Under the pieces are notes generated by a model, which did no database searches, was not told where the DNA came from, and saw only the letters and a program-made list of their open reading frames with translations. This document shows, in pieces, positions 16,168 to 24,605 of a stretch of DNA of 37,355 nt. The stretch is from the NCBI GenBank assembly GCA_903842855.1, contig CAIMNT010000096.1, positions 1 to 37,355 of the forward strand. Reading direction: 5' to 3'. Source of the stretch: an uncultured Actinomycetes bacterium. GTDB lineage: Bacteria; Actinomycetota; Actinomycetes; Nanopelagicales; Nanopelagicaceae. The translations under genes and the position numbers were made by a program. Every line of letters starts with the position of its first letter. Position 1 is the first letter of the stretch.

Positions 16168-17076
16168 GTGATCACAAATAGTACGAGTGCGCTCGCTTGG
16201 GCGCTGACACTTGGTGGTCTAGCCGTAGTACTTGTCGTTGATTTTTTCTTCGCCTATCGAAATAGAGCCAAACTCACCTCTCTGCGCAATGTGGGTCTGT
16301 GGACGCTCTTCTACATAGCCGCAGCGATCGCATTTGGTTTTTTTCTTGGAATTTGGTCTACCGGCCAAAGTCGAGGCGAATTCTTTGCTGGGTGGATCAC
16401 TGAATATTCGCTCTCGTTCGATAATCTTTTCGTACTTCTATTGATCATGGCCAAACTCAAGGTCGCGAAAGAGCGCGAAGAGATCATTCTCTTCTGGGGC
16501 ATCCTTTCATCCCTCTTACTTCGTGGAGTATTCATCGCGGGGGGAGCAGCCCTGGTAAATAGGTATGAGTGGATCTTCTTCTTCTTCGGGGGCTTCCTGA
16601 TCTACACCGCCTTGCAACTCTTTCGAGAGAGCGAATCTGAGGAGTGGGAAGAGGGCCGCGTTACTAAATTCCTTAAGCGCAAAGGCGCATCTGTCGGAGC
16701 CGTCGCCTTAGTTGCCATTGCACTCACCAATCTGCTCTTTGCCTTTGACTCCATTCCAGCAATTTTTGGATTGACTCGCAATCCCTACGTAATCGTTACC
16801 GCCACAATCTTTGCCTCAATGGGCCTACGTCAGCTTTATTTCTTGATTGGCGATCTCATGGGGAAGCTGATCTACCTCAGCGAAGGACTCTCAATCATTC
16901 TCGCCTTCATTGGCCTAAAACTTATCTTTGAGGCGGCCATTGCCGAAGGTCATACCAAGATTGCGGGGATTAAAGTTCCCGATGTTTCACTTGGGGTATC
17001 GCTCGGCTTTGTTATCGCCACATTGGCCTTGACCGCTCTTCTAAGCGCACTCAAGAGACCCAAAGAGCCGAAATAA
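16168..17076 (+). CDS. TerC/Alx family membrane protein
   Basis: 302 aa with about eight or nine predicted membrane segments. The acidic membrane motifs ITEYSLSFDNLFVLLLIMAKL and LLFAFDSIPAIFGLT are diagnostic of TerC/Alx. Characterised members export Mn2+ or help load metal onto exported proteins; some give tellurite resistance. The substrate here is unknown, and no ter operon surrounds it. GTG start, probably leaderless. A short charged cytoplasmic loop (RESESEEWEEGRVTKFLKRKG) lies near residues 152-172. Confidence 0.88.
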   Translation: MITNSTSALAWALTLGGLAVVLVVDFFFAYRNRAKLTSLRNVGLWTLFYIAAAIAFGFFLGIWSTGQSRGEFFAGWITEYSLSFDNLFVLLLIMAKLKVAKEREEIILFWGILSSLLLRGVFIAGGAALVNRYEWIFFFFGGFLIYTALQLFRESESEEWEEGRVTKFLKRKGASVGAVALVAIALTNLLFAFDSIPAIFGLTRNPYVIVTATIFASMGLRQLYFLIGDLMGKLIYLSEGLSIILAFIGLKLIFEAAIAEGHTKIAGIKVPDVSLGVSLGFVIATLALTALLSALKRPKEPK

Positions 17077-17149
17077 TTTCTCCCTGCGCACCATCCGGCT
17101 CCAACTTCTGATTTAACACTTCGACCCGCGCGCCTTTTCCCGCCTAGGT

Positions 17150-17155
17150 TAGGCT
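17150..17155 (+). promoter_or_regulatory. Putative -10 element of the trans-sulfuration gene (leaderless)
   Basis: TAGGCT, 6 nt, then ATG at 17162. No Shine-Dalgarno precedes the start. Confidence 0.45.
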
Positions 17156-17161
17156 TCACCC

Positions 17162-18319
17162 ATGTCGACACCCGCGCAGTCATCAGATTCACCCTTTGAA
17201 CCCCACGACGGTTTGAGTTTAGAGAGTCGAGTCGTCGCGGCTGGGCGACCAACTCGTATAAGTGATGCGGGAGTAAATGTAGGCATCGATCTCAATTCCA
17301 CATTTCTTGCCCCGGGCTCTGCGGGCTATGGCAGATTCGGAAATAGCACCTGGAGCGCACTAGAGGATGCGATCGCATCCCTGGAGAATGGACCAACTCT
17401 GGTCCTATCTAGCGGAGTCGCCGCAATCACCGCGCTCTTCTCTATCTTGCCCCGCGGAGCAGTTATTACGGCATCGCGAAATGGATATTCAGGAACCATG
17501 GTCTTGTTGCGACAGGCTGAAGCATCAGGCGCCGCCGAAGTTCGTTATGTTGATGTATCAAACAGTGAGGAGGTGCTTGCAGCGCTTCCCGGCACAACCT
17601 TGCTTTGGTTAGAGTCCCCAACCAATCCCGCACTTGAAGTTGCCGATCTTCCAAAGCTCATTGCCGCCGCCAAAGTCCAAAATATTGGCGTAGGGGTCGA
17701 CAACACATTTGCTACTCCGCTTCTGCAACAACCGCTCGAGCTTGGCGCTGACGTCGTCATCCATTCGCTTTCAAAGTACATTGCTGGACATAGCGATGTG
17801 GTCTTAGGTTCGATCTCAACCAAAGATCCAGCCCTTTATCAGCGCCTTGCTGATGTGCGCAAGATAAATGGTTCCATTCCTGGACCCTTTGAGGTTTGGC
17901 TAGCCTTGCGCGGAATTCGCACTCTTGGAGTCCGGCTCGAAAGAGCCCAGAAGAACGCGCATGAGATCGCCATCCGCCTCTCCCTGCACCCAGCTGTTGA
18001 GCGCGTTCGCTACCCAGGTCTTCCCACCGATCCTCATCACGCCACTGCAAAGAGTTTTATGAAGGGCTTCGGTGCGGTGATCGCCTTTGATCACAGGGGT
18101 GGCGCGGAAGCTGCAGATAGAGCTTGCGCTGCCTCAAAGTTAGTGGCCCATGCCACTTCGCTGGGCGGCGTGGAATCTCTCTGGGAGCGTCGTCACCGTT
18201 GGAGTACCGAAAGCCCAACGATCCCCACGAATCTCATTCGCCTCTCTATCGGTATAGAAGATCTTGAGGATTTGTGGCGCGATATCGACTCCGCACTGCT
18301 GGCTTCGCTTAAGAGTTAA
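17162..18319 (+). CDS. PLP-dependent trans-sulfuration enzyme (cystathionine gamma-lyase/synthase family)
   Basis: 385 aa Cys/Met-metabolism PLP enzyme (aspartate-aminotransferase fold, type I). GYGRFGNSTWSALEDAIASLE and SSGVAAITALF lie in the N-terminal half. The cofactor lysine is K205 in HSLSKYIAGHSDVVLG. The C-terminal half has RVRYPGLPTDPHH, then LGGVESLWERRHRW. The last of these looks closest to actinobacterial proteins annotated as cystathionine gamma-lyase, but lyase versus synthase cannot be told from sequence alone. It probably works in cysteine-methionine interconversion. The neighbours give no pathway context. Confidence 0.85.
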   Translation: MSTPAQSSDSPFEPHDGLSLESRVVAAGRPTRISDAGVNVGIDLNSTFLAPGSAGYGRFGNSTWSALEDAIASLENGPTLVLSSGVAAITALFSILPRGAVITASRNGYSGTMVLLRQAEASGAAEVRYVDVSNSEEVLAALPGTTLLWLESPTNPALEVADLPKLIAAAKVQNIGVGVDNTFATPLLQQPLELGADVVIHSLSKYIAGHSDVVLGSISTKDPALYQRLADVRKINGSIPGPFEVWLALRGIRTLGVRLERAQKNAHEIAIRLSLHPAVERVRYPGLPTDPHHATAKSFMKGFGAVIAFDHRGGAEAADRACAASKLVAHATSLGGVESLWERRHRWSTESPTIPTNLIRLSIGIEDLEDLWRDIDSALLASLKS

Positions 18320-18385
18320 CCGATTGTTCATACCTCACTCGGCACGCTCTAAGGTTCCTTCCAGCGAGTAACAAGGATGAAGGAG

Positions 18386-18391
18386 TAGATT
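18386..18391 (+). promoter_or_regulatory. Putative -10 element of the 50-aa protein gene (leaderless)
   Basis: TAGATT, 6 nt, then ATG at 18398. A GGAG also lies at 18382-18385, but 12 nt from the ATG, far for a Shine-Dalgarno. Confidence 0.4.
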
Positions 18392-18397
18392 TAGTTC

Positions 18398-18550
18398 ATG
18401 TTCAAGAAGATTCGTCGCGCAGTTGGATTGGTCACCGTTCTGGTGGTAATCCTTGGTGCCTTGAAGTCCGTCTTTGCATGGCTCGCCGATAGCGAACATG
18501 GAACGCACGAACTCTTTGCAGACGAAGAAGAATCTGAACGTCAGTTCTAA
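18398..18550 (+). CDS. Small membrane protein, 50 aa, unknown function
   Basis: A short frame with ATG and TAA encodes a basic N-terminus (MFKKIRR), one hydrophobic segment (about residues 9-29, AVGLVTVLVVILGALKSVFAW) and a strongly acidic tail (ADEEESE near the end). This is the layout of a single-pass protein with its N-terminus inside. A -10-like TAGATT with the usual 6-nt spacing precedes it, which supports expression. The next small membrane protein starts 14 nt after its stop. I do not recognise a family. Confidence 0.6.
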   Translation: MFKKIRRAVGLVTVLVVILGALKSVFAWLADSEHGTHELFADEEESERQF

Positions 18551-18560
18551 ACTGACTTTT
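18540..18560 (+). terminator. Small hairpin at the end of the 50-aa gene
   Basis: GTCAGTT (18540-18546), loop CTA, AACTGAC (18550-18556), then TTTT. A perfect 7-bp stem with a short T run, so a weak intrinsic terminator or attenuator. It lies directly before the ATG at 18565. Confidence 0.35.
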
Positions 18561-18564
18561 ACAT

Positions 18565-18984
18565 ATGAGTGATAATTTTTTAGGTGAAGGCGTGCCCGAT
18601 GAGGTCGAGTACATCCCAGGCGTCTGCAATATCGGAGTACGAGAGATTCGTCGTCGCCAACTTGTGGGTGGAATCGGTTTATTTTTAACTATCTCAACGG
18701 TCTTTGGTTTCTATCATCAGCACTCCTCGCAGCTAGCCAGACTTGGAACCTTTTTACCGGCGCTGGTGATGTCCATTGGGTATCTGCAAAGCCGAAAGAA
18801 ATTTTGTCTCGCCTTTGGACTCTCCGGTTTGTTTAATTTTGGAACTTTAGGAAATACCAAGCGCGTCATTTCAGAGGCAGATCGCAAAATTGATAGAGAT
18901 GCAGCGATCAAACTCTTCGTTCAAGCGACGTTGCTTGCTGCAGCGGTCACCGCCTTCGTATTTTTGCTTCCAAGTTCTAAGTAA
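18565..18984 (+). CDS. Hypothetical membrane protein, 139 aa
   Basis: No family recognised. Residues 1-30 are acidic and polar. Two hydrophobic segments follow at about 33-50 and 59-75 (RRQLVGGIGLFLTISTVFGF is the start of the first), then a loop with CLAFGLSGLFNFG. A charged stretch (SEADRKIDRDAA) precedes a last hydrophobic segment at about 117-136. Probably three or four membrane segments. It lies 14 nt after the 50-aa gene with the hairpin between them. No Shine-Dalgarno is seen, so the start at 18565 is the best ATG but not proven. Confidence 0.65.
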   Translation: MSDNFLGEGVPDEVEYIPGVCNIGVREIRRRQLVGGIGLFLTISTVFGFYHQHSSQLARLGTFLPALVMSIGYLQSRKKFCLAFGLSGLFNFGTLGNTKRVISEADRKIDRDAAIKLFVQATLLAAAVTAFVFLLPSSK

Positions 18985-19077
18985 GCGTGAGGCATTTACT
19001 TAAGCATTGGTTTCCTTACCAACTGATTCTAGAAAAGAACCCTCGATAGAAAGATCTAGGATCGAACTCGATATAGA

Positions 19078-19083
19078 TAAGAT
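19078..19083 (+). promoter_or_regulatory. Putative -10 element of the glycosyltransferase gene (leaderless)
   Basis: TAAGAT, 6 nt, ATG at 19090. The same hexamer as before metG. Confidence 0.45.
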
Positions 19084-19089
19084 ACCGCT

Positions 19090-20445
19090 ATGAGCTCAAC
19101 TCCAAAGACACTACATATTGTGTTGAATGGAGTCACAGAAGATTCTCGAGTCCTTAAATGCGCTTGGTCGCTTGGAAATGCTGGCTGGGATGTGCTCGTC
19201 ATCGGAGCGACAGCGCAAAACTACTCTGACGAATTGAGCATTGGCTATGCACGTATTTTGCGTTTGCCCCTCAAAATTGTAATTACCAAAAATCAAATTC
19301 CACGCGTGCTTCGCTTCATGATGCGGGGTGAAACGCTGGAGAGGCTGGTTTTGGGATCTTTGCGACGTTTGCGTAAGTATCGCCGCAAATTATTTGAAAA
19401 AGTAAAGGTTAAAGAAGAGGTAGTAGTTCCAAATTTGAATAGGTCGGTAAAGGTAATTACACCAGTCGCTCTGGAGTTTGCACCGGATGTAGTTCACGCC
19501 CATGATTACACAGCTCTACCTATCGCAGGTGCAATCGTAGATAAATTGCGCGCAGCTGGAAAACCGGCCGCACTCGTTTATGACGCCCATGAATATGTTC
19601 CTGGAGTCGCTCATCTCACCAAACCGATGGCCGCGCTCTATACCAAGATCGAACGTCAATATTCCAAGAAAGCTGCTGCCGTTCTCTCAGTGAGTGATCC
19701 AATGAACGACCTATTGCTTGATCAGTTACAAGTAACAACGCGTCCGACAATAGTTGCGAATGATCCATTAGTTGATGGGCAAGAAGTATCTGCCAGAAAT
19801 TTACGTGAAGATATAGGGGTAGCAGCCGGTGCGCCACTTATGGTCTACTCCGGGGCGGTGGCACCGCAAAGAGGAATTCAGACTGCGTTGTCAGCGCTGC
19901 ATAATCTCCCAGGAGTGCACTTAGCCCTCATTGCCAATCCAAAGAACAAGTCGGTGCAAGATTTAGTTGCTAGCGCACCTGAATTAAGCGATCGCTTCCA
20001 TGTAGTGCCATATGTGCCAAACTCTGAATTAGTCTCATATCTTTCAACAGCTGATATCGGTTTGATTCCTATCTTGCATCGCCTCAACCACGAGATCTCC
20101 CTCATAACAAAGTTCGGCGAGTATATGCAGGCTCACTTACCGATCATTGTGAGTGATGTGAAGACCATGTCAGCGGAGGTAAATCGGCTTGGAAACGGGG
20201 AGGTGTTTGTTGCAGAGGATGTAGATGATTTTGTCCGGGCCGCAAAGTTAGTACTCGCCGATCCCGCTAAATATCGCGCCGCCTATACAGGCGAAGTATT
20301 GTCAGAGCGCTCATGGGAGCGTCAGGCAGAGATTCTTCTCGATACTTACAATGCAATTGCGCGCGCCACACCTGTCGCACGAACCCACATGCCATTTGTG
20401 GTTACAGAGCCGGTGGTTCTACAGAGCAACAGTGAAATTGCTTAG
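19090..20445 (+). CDS. GT-B glycosyltransferase (GT4-like)
   Basis: 451 aa. The N-terminal Rossmann half has HIVLNGVTEDSRVLKCAWSLG, common in GT4 enzymes of cell-surface polysaccharide loci. DVVHAHDYTALPIAGA and LVYDAHEYVPG lie at about residues 136-180. The C-terminal half carries LMVYSGAVAPQRGI and the donor-site region with KFGEYMQAHLPIIVSD. A basic insert lies at about 90-125. Donor and acceptor cannot be told. It converges on the - strand wbp genes and overlaps wbpA by 4 nt at the stop codons, which suggests it belongs to the same envelope polysaccharide locus. Confidence 0.82.
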   Translation: MSSTPKTLHIVLNGVTEDSRVLKCAWSLGNAGWDVLVIGATAQNYSDELSIGYARILRLPLKIVITKNQIPRVLRFMMRGETLERLVLGSLRRLRKYRRKLFEKVKVKEEVVVPNLNRSVKVITPVALEFAPDVVHAHDYTALPIAGAIVDKLRAAGKPAALVYDAHEYVPGVAHLTKPMAALYTKIERQYSKKAAAVLSVSDPMNDLLLDQLQVTTRPTIVANDPLVDGQEVSARNLREDIGVAAGAPLMVYSGAVAPQRGIQTALSALHNLPGVHLALIANPKNKSVQDLVASAPELSDRFHVVPYVPNSELVSYLSTADIGLIPILHRLNHEISLITKFGEYMQAHLPIIVSDVKTMSAEVNRLGNGEVFVAEDVDDFVRAAKLVLADPAKYRAAYTGEVLSERSWERQAEILLDTYNAIARATPVARTHMPFVVTEPVVLQSNSEIA

Positions 20446-21734
20446 GCTCCAGCTCCAATAACTCGGAAAGAGACTCCCTCAAAGTTCTTACGGTCCATCG
20501 TGCGACGGCCATCTACAATCGCTTGCACTCCAGGGAAATCAGATTTAGTGAGCGATTTGTACTCCTTGTGATCGGCTTGCAAAATTACAGCATCTACCTT
20601 TTGGCCGATTGCGTAAGGAAGAAATCCAAGTCCAACAATCTCTTCGTCGGTATACATAGGATCATTCACAACTACATTCGCCCCACGGGCTTTGAGGGCA
20701 GTTACTACTCCAAAAATTCCAGAGAATGCCGACTCTTTAACTCCACCGCGATATGAAATACCAAGTGCTGCAACTGTCTTTCCAGTGAGATCTCCAAAGT
20801 TATCCGATAATAGTTTTACTGCATGTTCGGGCATGGCAGCGTTCGCTTCACGCGCCGATCGAACGACGGTGGCCTCGGGATCATTCCACAAATAGAAGCG
20901 TGGATAGATAGGAATGCAGTGTCCACCGACGGCGATACCAGGTTGGTGGATGTGGCTATAAGGCTGTGAATTGGAAGCGGCGATTACTTTGGCGATATCG
21001 ATATTTGCACCCTCCGCAAAGATCGCAAACTGGTTAGCTAGTGCAATATTTACATCGCGGTATGTCGTTTCAGCCAACTTCGCCATTTCGCTGGCTTCAG
21101 ATGTGCCTAGATTCCAGACGCCATTTTTCTCAGAGAGGTCTGGGCGATCGTCAAAATCAAGGACCGCTTGGTAAAATTCGATTCCCGCAGCGGTACTTGC
21201 ATCGTTGATACCGCCGACAAGTTTTGGATATTTACGTAGATCGGCAAAGACGCGACCAGTAAGAACCCGCTCTGGTGAGAAGACGAGGTGGAAATCAACT
21301 CCGGCCTTCAACCCTGAACCATTTTCTAGTGCTGGAGCGAAGCGATTGCGGGTTGTGCCAACTGGGAGAGTGGTCTCGTACGAAACGAGTGTTCCTGGCT
21401 TAAGACCTGCAGCAATCTTCTCTGTTGCATCATCCATCCAACCAAAGTCAGGGATCCCATCGTTATTCACGAAGAGCGGAACAACAATCACGACTGCATC
21501 GGATTCACTAACTGCAGCGGTGGTATCCACTGTGGCTACCAGGTGTCCTGAGACGACAACCTCCGCGAGGTATTGCGCTAAAAAGTTCTCGCCAGGAAAT
21601 GGCTCGAGCCCAGCATTGATGAGATCTACGGTCTTCTGATTAACATCGCACCCAATGACTTGGTGACCTTTTTTAGCGAATTGAACGGCTAGCGGAAGAC
21701 CAATTTTTCCTAGTGCAACTACAGCGATCTTCAT
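20442..21734 (-). CDS. wbpA: Nucleotide-sugar 6-dehydrogenase (UDP-GlcNAc dehydrogenase, WbpA-like)
   Basis: UDP-glucose/GDP-mannose dehydrogenase family; two NAD+-linked oxidations turn the sugar C6 into a carboxylate. 430 aa. The NAD site has VVALGKIGLPLAVQFAKKG. Also seen are SPERVLTGR, the catalytic region EMAKLAETTYRDVNIALANQ (K219, N229), and the catalytic Cys273 in GGHCIPIYP. The C-terminal UDP-binding domain has LGISYRGGVKESAFSG. The neighbours wbpB, wbpE and wbpD make UDP-GlcNAc the likely substrate, as in the Pseudomonas wbpABED pathway. It is last in the - strand operon, 5 nt after wbpB, and overlaps the convergent glycosyltransferase gene. Confidence 0.86.
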   Translation of the reverse strand: MKIAVVALGKIGLPLAVQFAKKGHQVIGCDVNQKTVDLINAGLEPFPGENFLAQYLAEVVVSGHLVATVDTTAAVSESDAVVIVVPLFVNNDGIPDFGWMDDATEKIAAGLKPGTLVSYETTLPVGTTRNRFAPALENGSGLKAGVDFHLVFSPERVLTGRVFADLRKYPKLVGGINDASTAAGIEFYQAVLDFDDRPDLSEKNGVWNLGTSEASEMAKLAETTYRDVNIALANQFAIFAEGANIDIAKVIAASNSQPYSHIHQPGIAVGGHCIPIYPRFYLWNDPEATVVRSAREANAAMPEHAVKLLSDNFGDLTGKTVAALGISYRGGVKESAFSGIFGVVTALKARGANVVVNDPMYTDEEIVGLGFLPYAIGQKVDAVILQADHKEYKSLTKSDFPGVQAIVDGRRTMDRKNFEGVSFRVIGAGA

Positions 21735-21739
21735 TTACG

Positions 21740-22753
21740 TCAGCGACCTTTCGAAACTGTGACAACCGAACGAGTATTTGCGCTCTCGATCATTGCGCTA
21801 GCCACTCGTACCGTGGCTAAACCTTGCTCCATCGTAACGATCCGTTCTACCGCCCCTGGTAATCCAAGTACGGCATCGCGGAAGGCTTCATGCTCCATCT
21901 TGAGAGGCTCGGGCTTGGCAAATGCGTAGCGGATTACATCGCCCTCACTCACTCCGCGGAAGGAGGCGACCGCATCCCACTGTGTATCCACGGAGGCGTT
22001 GGCATAGAAGGTGAGGTCCGCTGTCAAAGTATCAGCGACAAAAGTTCCACGCTCTCCAGTAACAATCGTGAGTCGCTCCTTAAATGGGGTTAACCAGTTA
22101 ACTAAGTGGTTGGTAATGATGCCATTCTCGAGTTCTCCAACTGCTGCCACCATATCTTCGTGTGGTCGGCCGGACTTGAGGGCGGTCTTTGCCGAAACAT
22201 TGATGAATGGCGAACGGGCAACCCACGCTGTGAGATCGATATCGTGAGTTGCAAGATCTTTGATTACTCCAACATCTGCGATGCGAGCAGGGAATGGCCC
22301 TTGGCGACGTGTAGCAATTTGATAGACGCTGCCCAACTCACCGGCATCAAGCTTTGAACGCAGCTGTTGTAGCGCAGGGTTGTAGCGTTCGATATGACCA
22401 ACGGCTCCTACTAATCCTCTTGCCGCAAAGGCATCGGTAATTCTCTGCGCTGATTCATTATCAACCGCGAGCGGCTTTTCTATTAGTGCATGAACCCCAG
22501 CCTCAGCTAGAGCTAGCGCTAGATCCTCATGAAAAGCGGTTGGAGCTGCAACCATTGCATAATCAATGCCGAGAGCAATCAACTCTTCAACCTGGGCTAC
22601 TAGTGGTCGACTTCCAGCGACCCCGTGTGGGTCGCCCATTGGGTCGCAGACTCCGACTAGTTCAACACCGTCCAAAGAGCCAAGTACTCGAGCATGGTGG
22701 CGACCCATCATGCCAAGTCCTACAAGACCGGCACGTAATTTCTTCTCAGCCAT
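21740..22753 (-). CDS. wbpB: Gfo/Idh/MocA-family oxidoreductase (WbpB-like 3-dehydrogenase)
   Basis: 337 aa. The N-terminal Rossmann NAD-binding motif GLVGLGMMGRHHARVL is at about residues 9-24. MVAAPTAFHEDLALALAEAG and the family-typical LIEKPLAV near 90-98 follow, then the alpha/beta C-terminal domain with VIKDLATHDIDLTAWV. In the wbp pathway this enzyme oxidises C3 of UDP-GlcNAc-uronate to the keto sugar, and WbpE then aminates it. Placed between wbpE and wbpA with short gaps, in one operon. The role rests on the cassette; the family is otherwise broad. Confidence 0.82.
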   Translation of the reverse strand: MAEKKLRAGLVGLGMMGRHHARVLGSLDGVELVGVCDPMGDPHGVAGSRPLVAQVEELIALGIDYAMVAAPTAFHEDLALALAEAGVHALIEKPLAVDNESAQRITDAFAARGLVGAVGHIERYNPALQQLRSKLDAGELGSVYQIATRRQGPFPARIADVGVIKDLATHDIDLTAWVARSPFINVSAKTALKSGRPHEDMVAAVGELENGIITNHLVNWLTPFKERLTIVTGERGTFVADTLTADLTFYANASVDTQWDAVASFRGVSEGDVIRYAFAKPEPLKMEHEAFRDAVLGLPGAVERIVTMEQGLATVRVASAMIESANTRSVVTVSKGR

Positions 22754-22766
22754 GTGATCTGCTCGC

Positions 22767-23849
22767 TTAGATTCTGGTTACAACGTCATTGACGACGCTA
22801 ACAATTTGTTCGAGTTCGGATTGTGTTAGTGATGGGTGAACAGGAATTGAAATAACTTCCTTAACTAATTCCTCAGTCACCGGTAGATCATGAACCGAGT
22901 CGAAGGAAGGCAAGCGATGAATAGGTGTTGGGTAGTAAACATCGCATCCAACCCCACCTGCTTTAATGAGCTCAATCGCTTTATCGCGCGCCTCGCTGGT
23001 GGCACCCTCTAAACGAATTGTGTACTGGTGGTATGAGTGCTCGCTACCTGGGCGAACGTAGGGAGTGATTACTCCCTTGAGGTTGGCATCTAGGTAGGCA
23101 GCGTTCTTGCGACGGGTCGCAGTCCAAGCCTCAACCTTCGTAACCTGCACGCGGCCAATGGCAGCATGGATATCGGTCATGCGGTTGTTAAATCCGACAA
23201 TTTCGTTCTGGTAGCGAACGACTCCACCTTGGTTGCGCAGCATTCTGCTCTGATGTTCTACATCGGCATCGTTTGTAACAATCATTCCGCCTTCACCCGC
23301 AGTCATGTTCTTAGTGGGATAGAACGAGAATGAGGCTACGACCCCCCACTCACCGGCCATACGACCGTTAAGAGAGGCAAGGTGCGCCTGCGCTGCATCT
23401 TCAAAGATAGTCAAGCCATGCTTCTGTCCGATTTCTTCGAATCGATCCATATCGGCGATATGTCCATAGAGGTGAACAGGCATGATGGCTTTAGTGCGTG
23501 GAGTGATAAGTGATTCCACATGGTCAGGGTCTAGGTTGAAAGTCTTCGGATCAATATCGCCAAAGACCGGGATACCACCAGCGAGTGCGACAGAGTTAGC
23601 AGTTGCAGCAAATGAGAATGAAGGAACGATGACCTCATCGCCTGGCTTAATTCCCGCTGCCAAGAATCCCAAGTGAAGCGCGGATGTACCAGAGTTCACA
23701 GCGATGCAACGACGTCCACCTACAAAGCGGGAGAACTCTTCTTCAAAGGCTTTTACTTCTGGACCTTGCGCCATCATTCCACTGCGTAGGACGCGATCTA
23801 CTGCTGCGCGCTCTTCGTCTCCGATGATTGGACGGGCTGCTGGAATCAA
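22767..23849 (-). CDS. wbpE: DegT/DnrJ/EryC1 sugar aminotransferase (WbpE-like)
   Basis: 360 aa PLP-dependent nucleotide-sugar aminotransferase. MIPAARPIIGDEERAAV is the typical N-terminus, NSGTSALHLGFLAAGI holds the phosphate-binding residues, and DAAQAHLAS carries the cofactor-ring Asp. The Schiff-base lysine is K180 in SFYPTKNMTAGEGGMI. It should transfer an amino group to the 3-keto sugar made by WbpB. The start is TTG (complement of 23847-23849), with GGAGAAGAGAG upstream acting as Shine-Dalgarno. A 152-bp AT-rich gap to wbpD contains a possible internal promoter. Confidence 0.85.
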   Translation of the reverse strand: MIPAARPIIGDEERAAVDRVLRSGMMAQGPEVKAFEEEFSRFVGGRRCIAVNSGTSALHLGFLAAGIKPGDEVIVPSFSFAATANSVALAGGIPVFGDIDPKTFNLDPDHVESLITPRTKAIMPVHLYGHIADMDRFEEIGQKHGLTIFEDAAQAHLASLNGRMAGEWGVVASFSFYPTKNMTAGEGGMIVTNDADVEHQSRMLRNQGGVVRYQNEIVGFNNRMTDIHAAIGRVQVTKVEAWTATRRKNAAYLDANLKGVITPYVRPGSEHSYHQYTIRLEGATSEARDKAIELIKAGGVGCDVYYPTPIHRLPSFDSVHDLPVTEELVKEVISIPVHPSLTQSELEQIVSVVNDVVTRI

Positions 23850-23936
23850 TTGACTCTCTTCTCCACTAGGTACTTCTGTTGTACGTTGAATGTCACTTAA
23901 TTTATTCTTACAAATTCGATAATTCCGCTAGAACAA

Positions 23937-23965
23937 TATTTAGTTTTGCCATCTTTGAACTTCAA
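23937..23965 (-). promoter_or_regulatory. Possible internal promoter of wbpE-wbpB-wbpA
   Basis: On the - strand TTGAAG (complement of 23960-23965) and TAAATA (complement of 23937-23942) are spaced by 17 bp. They lie in the only sizeable gap of this operon (23850-24001), which otherwise holds AT-rich non-coding sequence. Confidence 0.3.
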
Positions 23966-24001
23966 CATATATCTATGCAATCCTCTGTTCACCGATCTTT
24001 T

Positions 24002-24595
24002 TTATTCCGCCATCAACTGATCTTCCGAGAGCTCTTTGTAATAACTTTGATCCTGCGGACACTGAAACCGACCCCCGCCTAGATCATTGAGGGGTAGACC
24101 AGCCTTACCAACCCAACGGATTCTCTTGGCTGGAACTCCAGCCACGAGAGCAAAGTCAGGGACATCCTTGGTTACGACCGCACCCGCTGCAACTAAGGCC
24201 CATTTTCCGATTGTGACCGGAGCAATGCAGACGGCGCGGGCGCCAATGCTGGCACCATCATGGATCGTGACTCCTACAGCATCCCAATCGCTCCCACTTT
24301 TTAGCGTGAGATCGGTGTTGACCGCCCGCGGGAATTGATCATTGGTCAATACAGCTGCTGGACCGATAAAAACACCATCTCCGAGCACGGCTGGTTCATA
24401 GACCAAGGCATAATTTTGGACTTTACAGTTATTGCCAAGTGTTACGCCGCTACCAATGTAAGCGCCGCGGCCAATAATGCAATTTGAGCCAAGGACGACG
24501 CCATCACGAATTTGGGCTAGATGCCAGATCGAACTGCCATCCCCGAGAGTTGCAGAAGCATCCACATCCGCGCTTGGAAGGATCCTTACAGCCAT
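24002..24595 (-). CDS. wbpD: Left-handed beta-helix N-acetyltransferase (WbpD-like)
   Basis: 197 aa, almost wholly hexapeptide repeats (SSIWHLAQIRDGVVLGSNCIIG and onward) that build a trimeric left-handed beta-helix. PAAVLTNDQFPRA matches the WbpD/WlbB branch, which acetylates the 3-amino group of UDP-GlcNAc(3NH2)A to give UDP-GlcNAc(3NAc)A. A short C-terminal tail follows AGVPAKRIRWVGKAG. With wbpA, wbpB and wbpE it completes the four-step cassette. The start lies 10 nt after the stop of the upstream glycosyltransferase. TAGACT sits 7 nt before the ATG, close to the leaderless pattern seen elsewhere. Confidence 0.85.
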   Translation of the reverse strand: MAVRILPSADVDASATLGDGSSIWHLAQIRDGVVLGSNCIIGRGAYIGSGVTLGNNCKVQNYALVYEPAVLGDGVFIGPAAVLTNDQFPRAVNTDLTLKSGSDWDAVGVTIHDGASIGARAVCIAPVTIGKWALVAAGAVVTKDVPDFALVAGVPAKRIRWVGKAGLPLNDLGGGRFQCPQDQSYYKELSEDQLMAE

Positions 24596-24605
24596 AAATG
24601 GAAGT

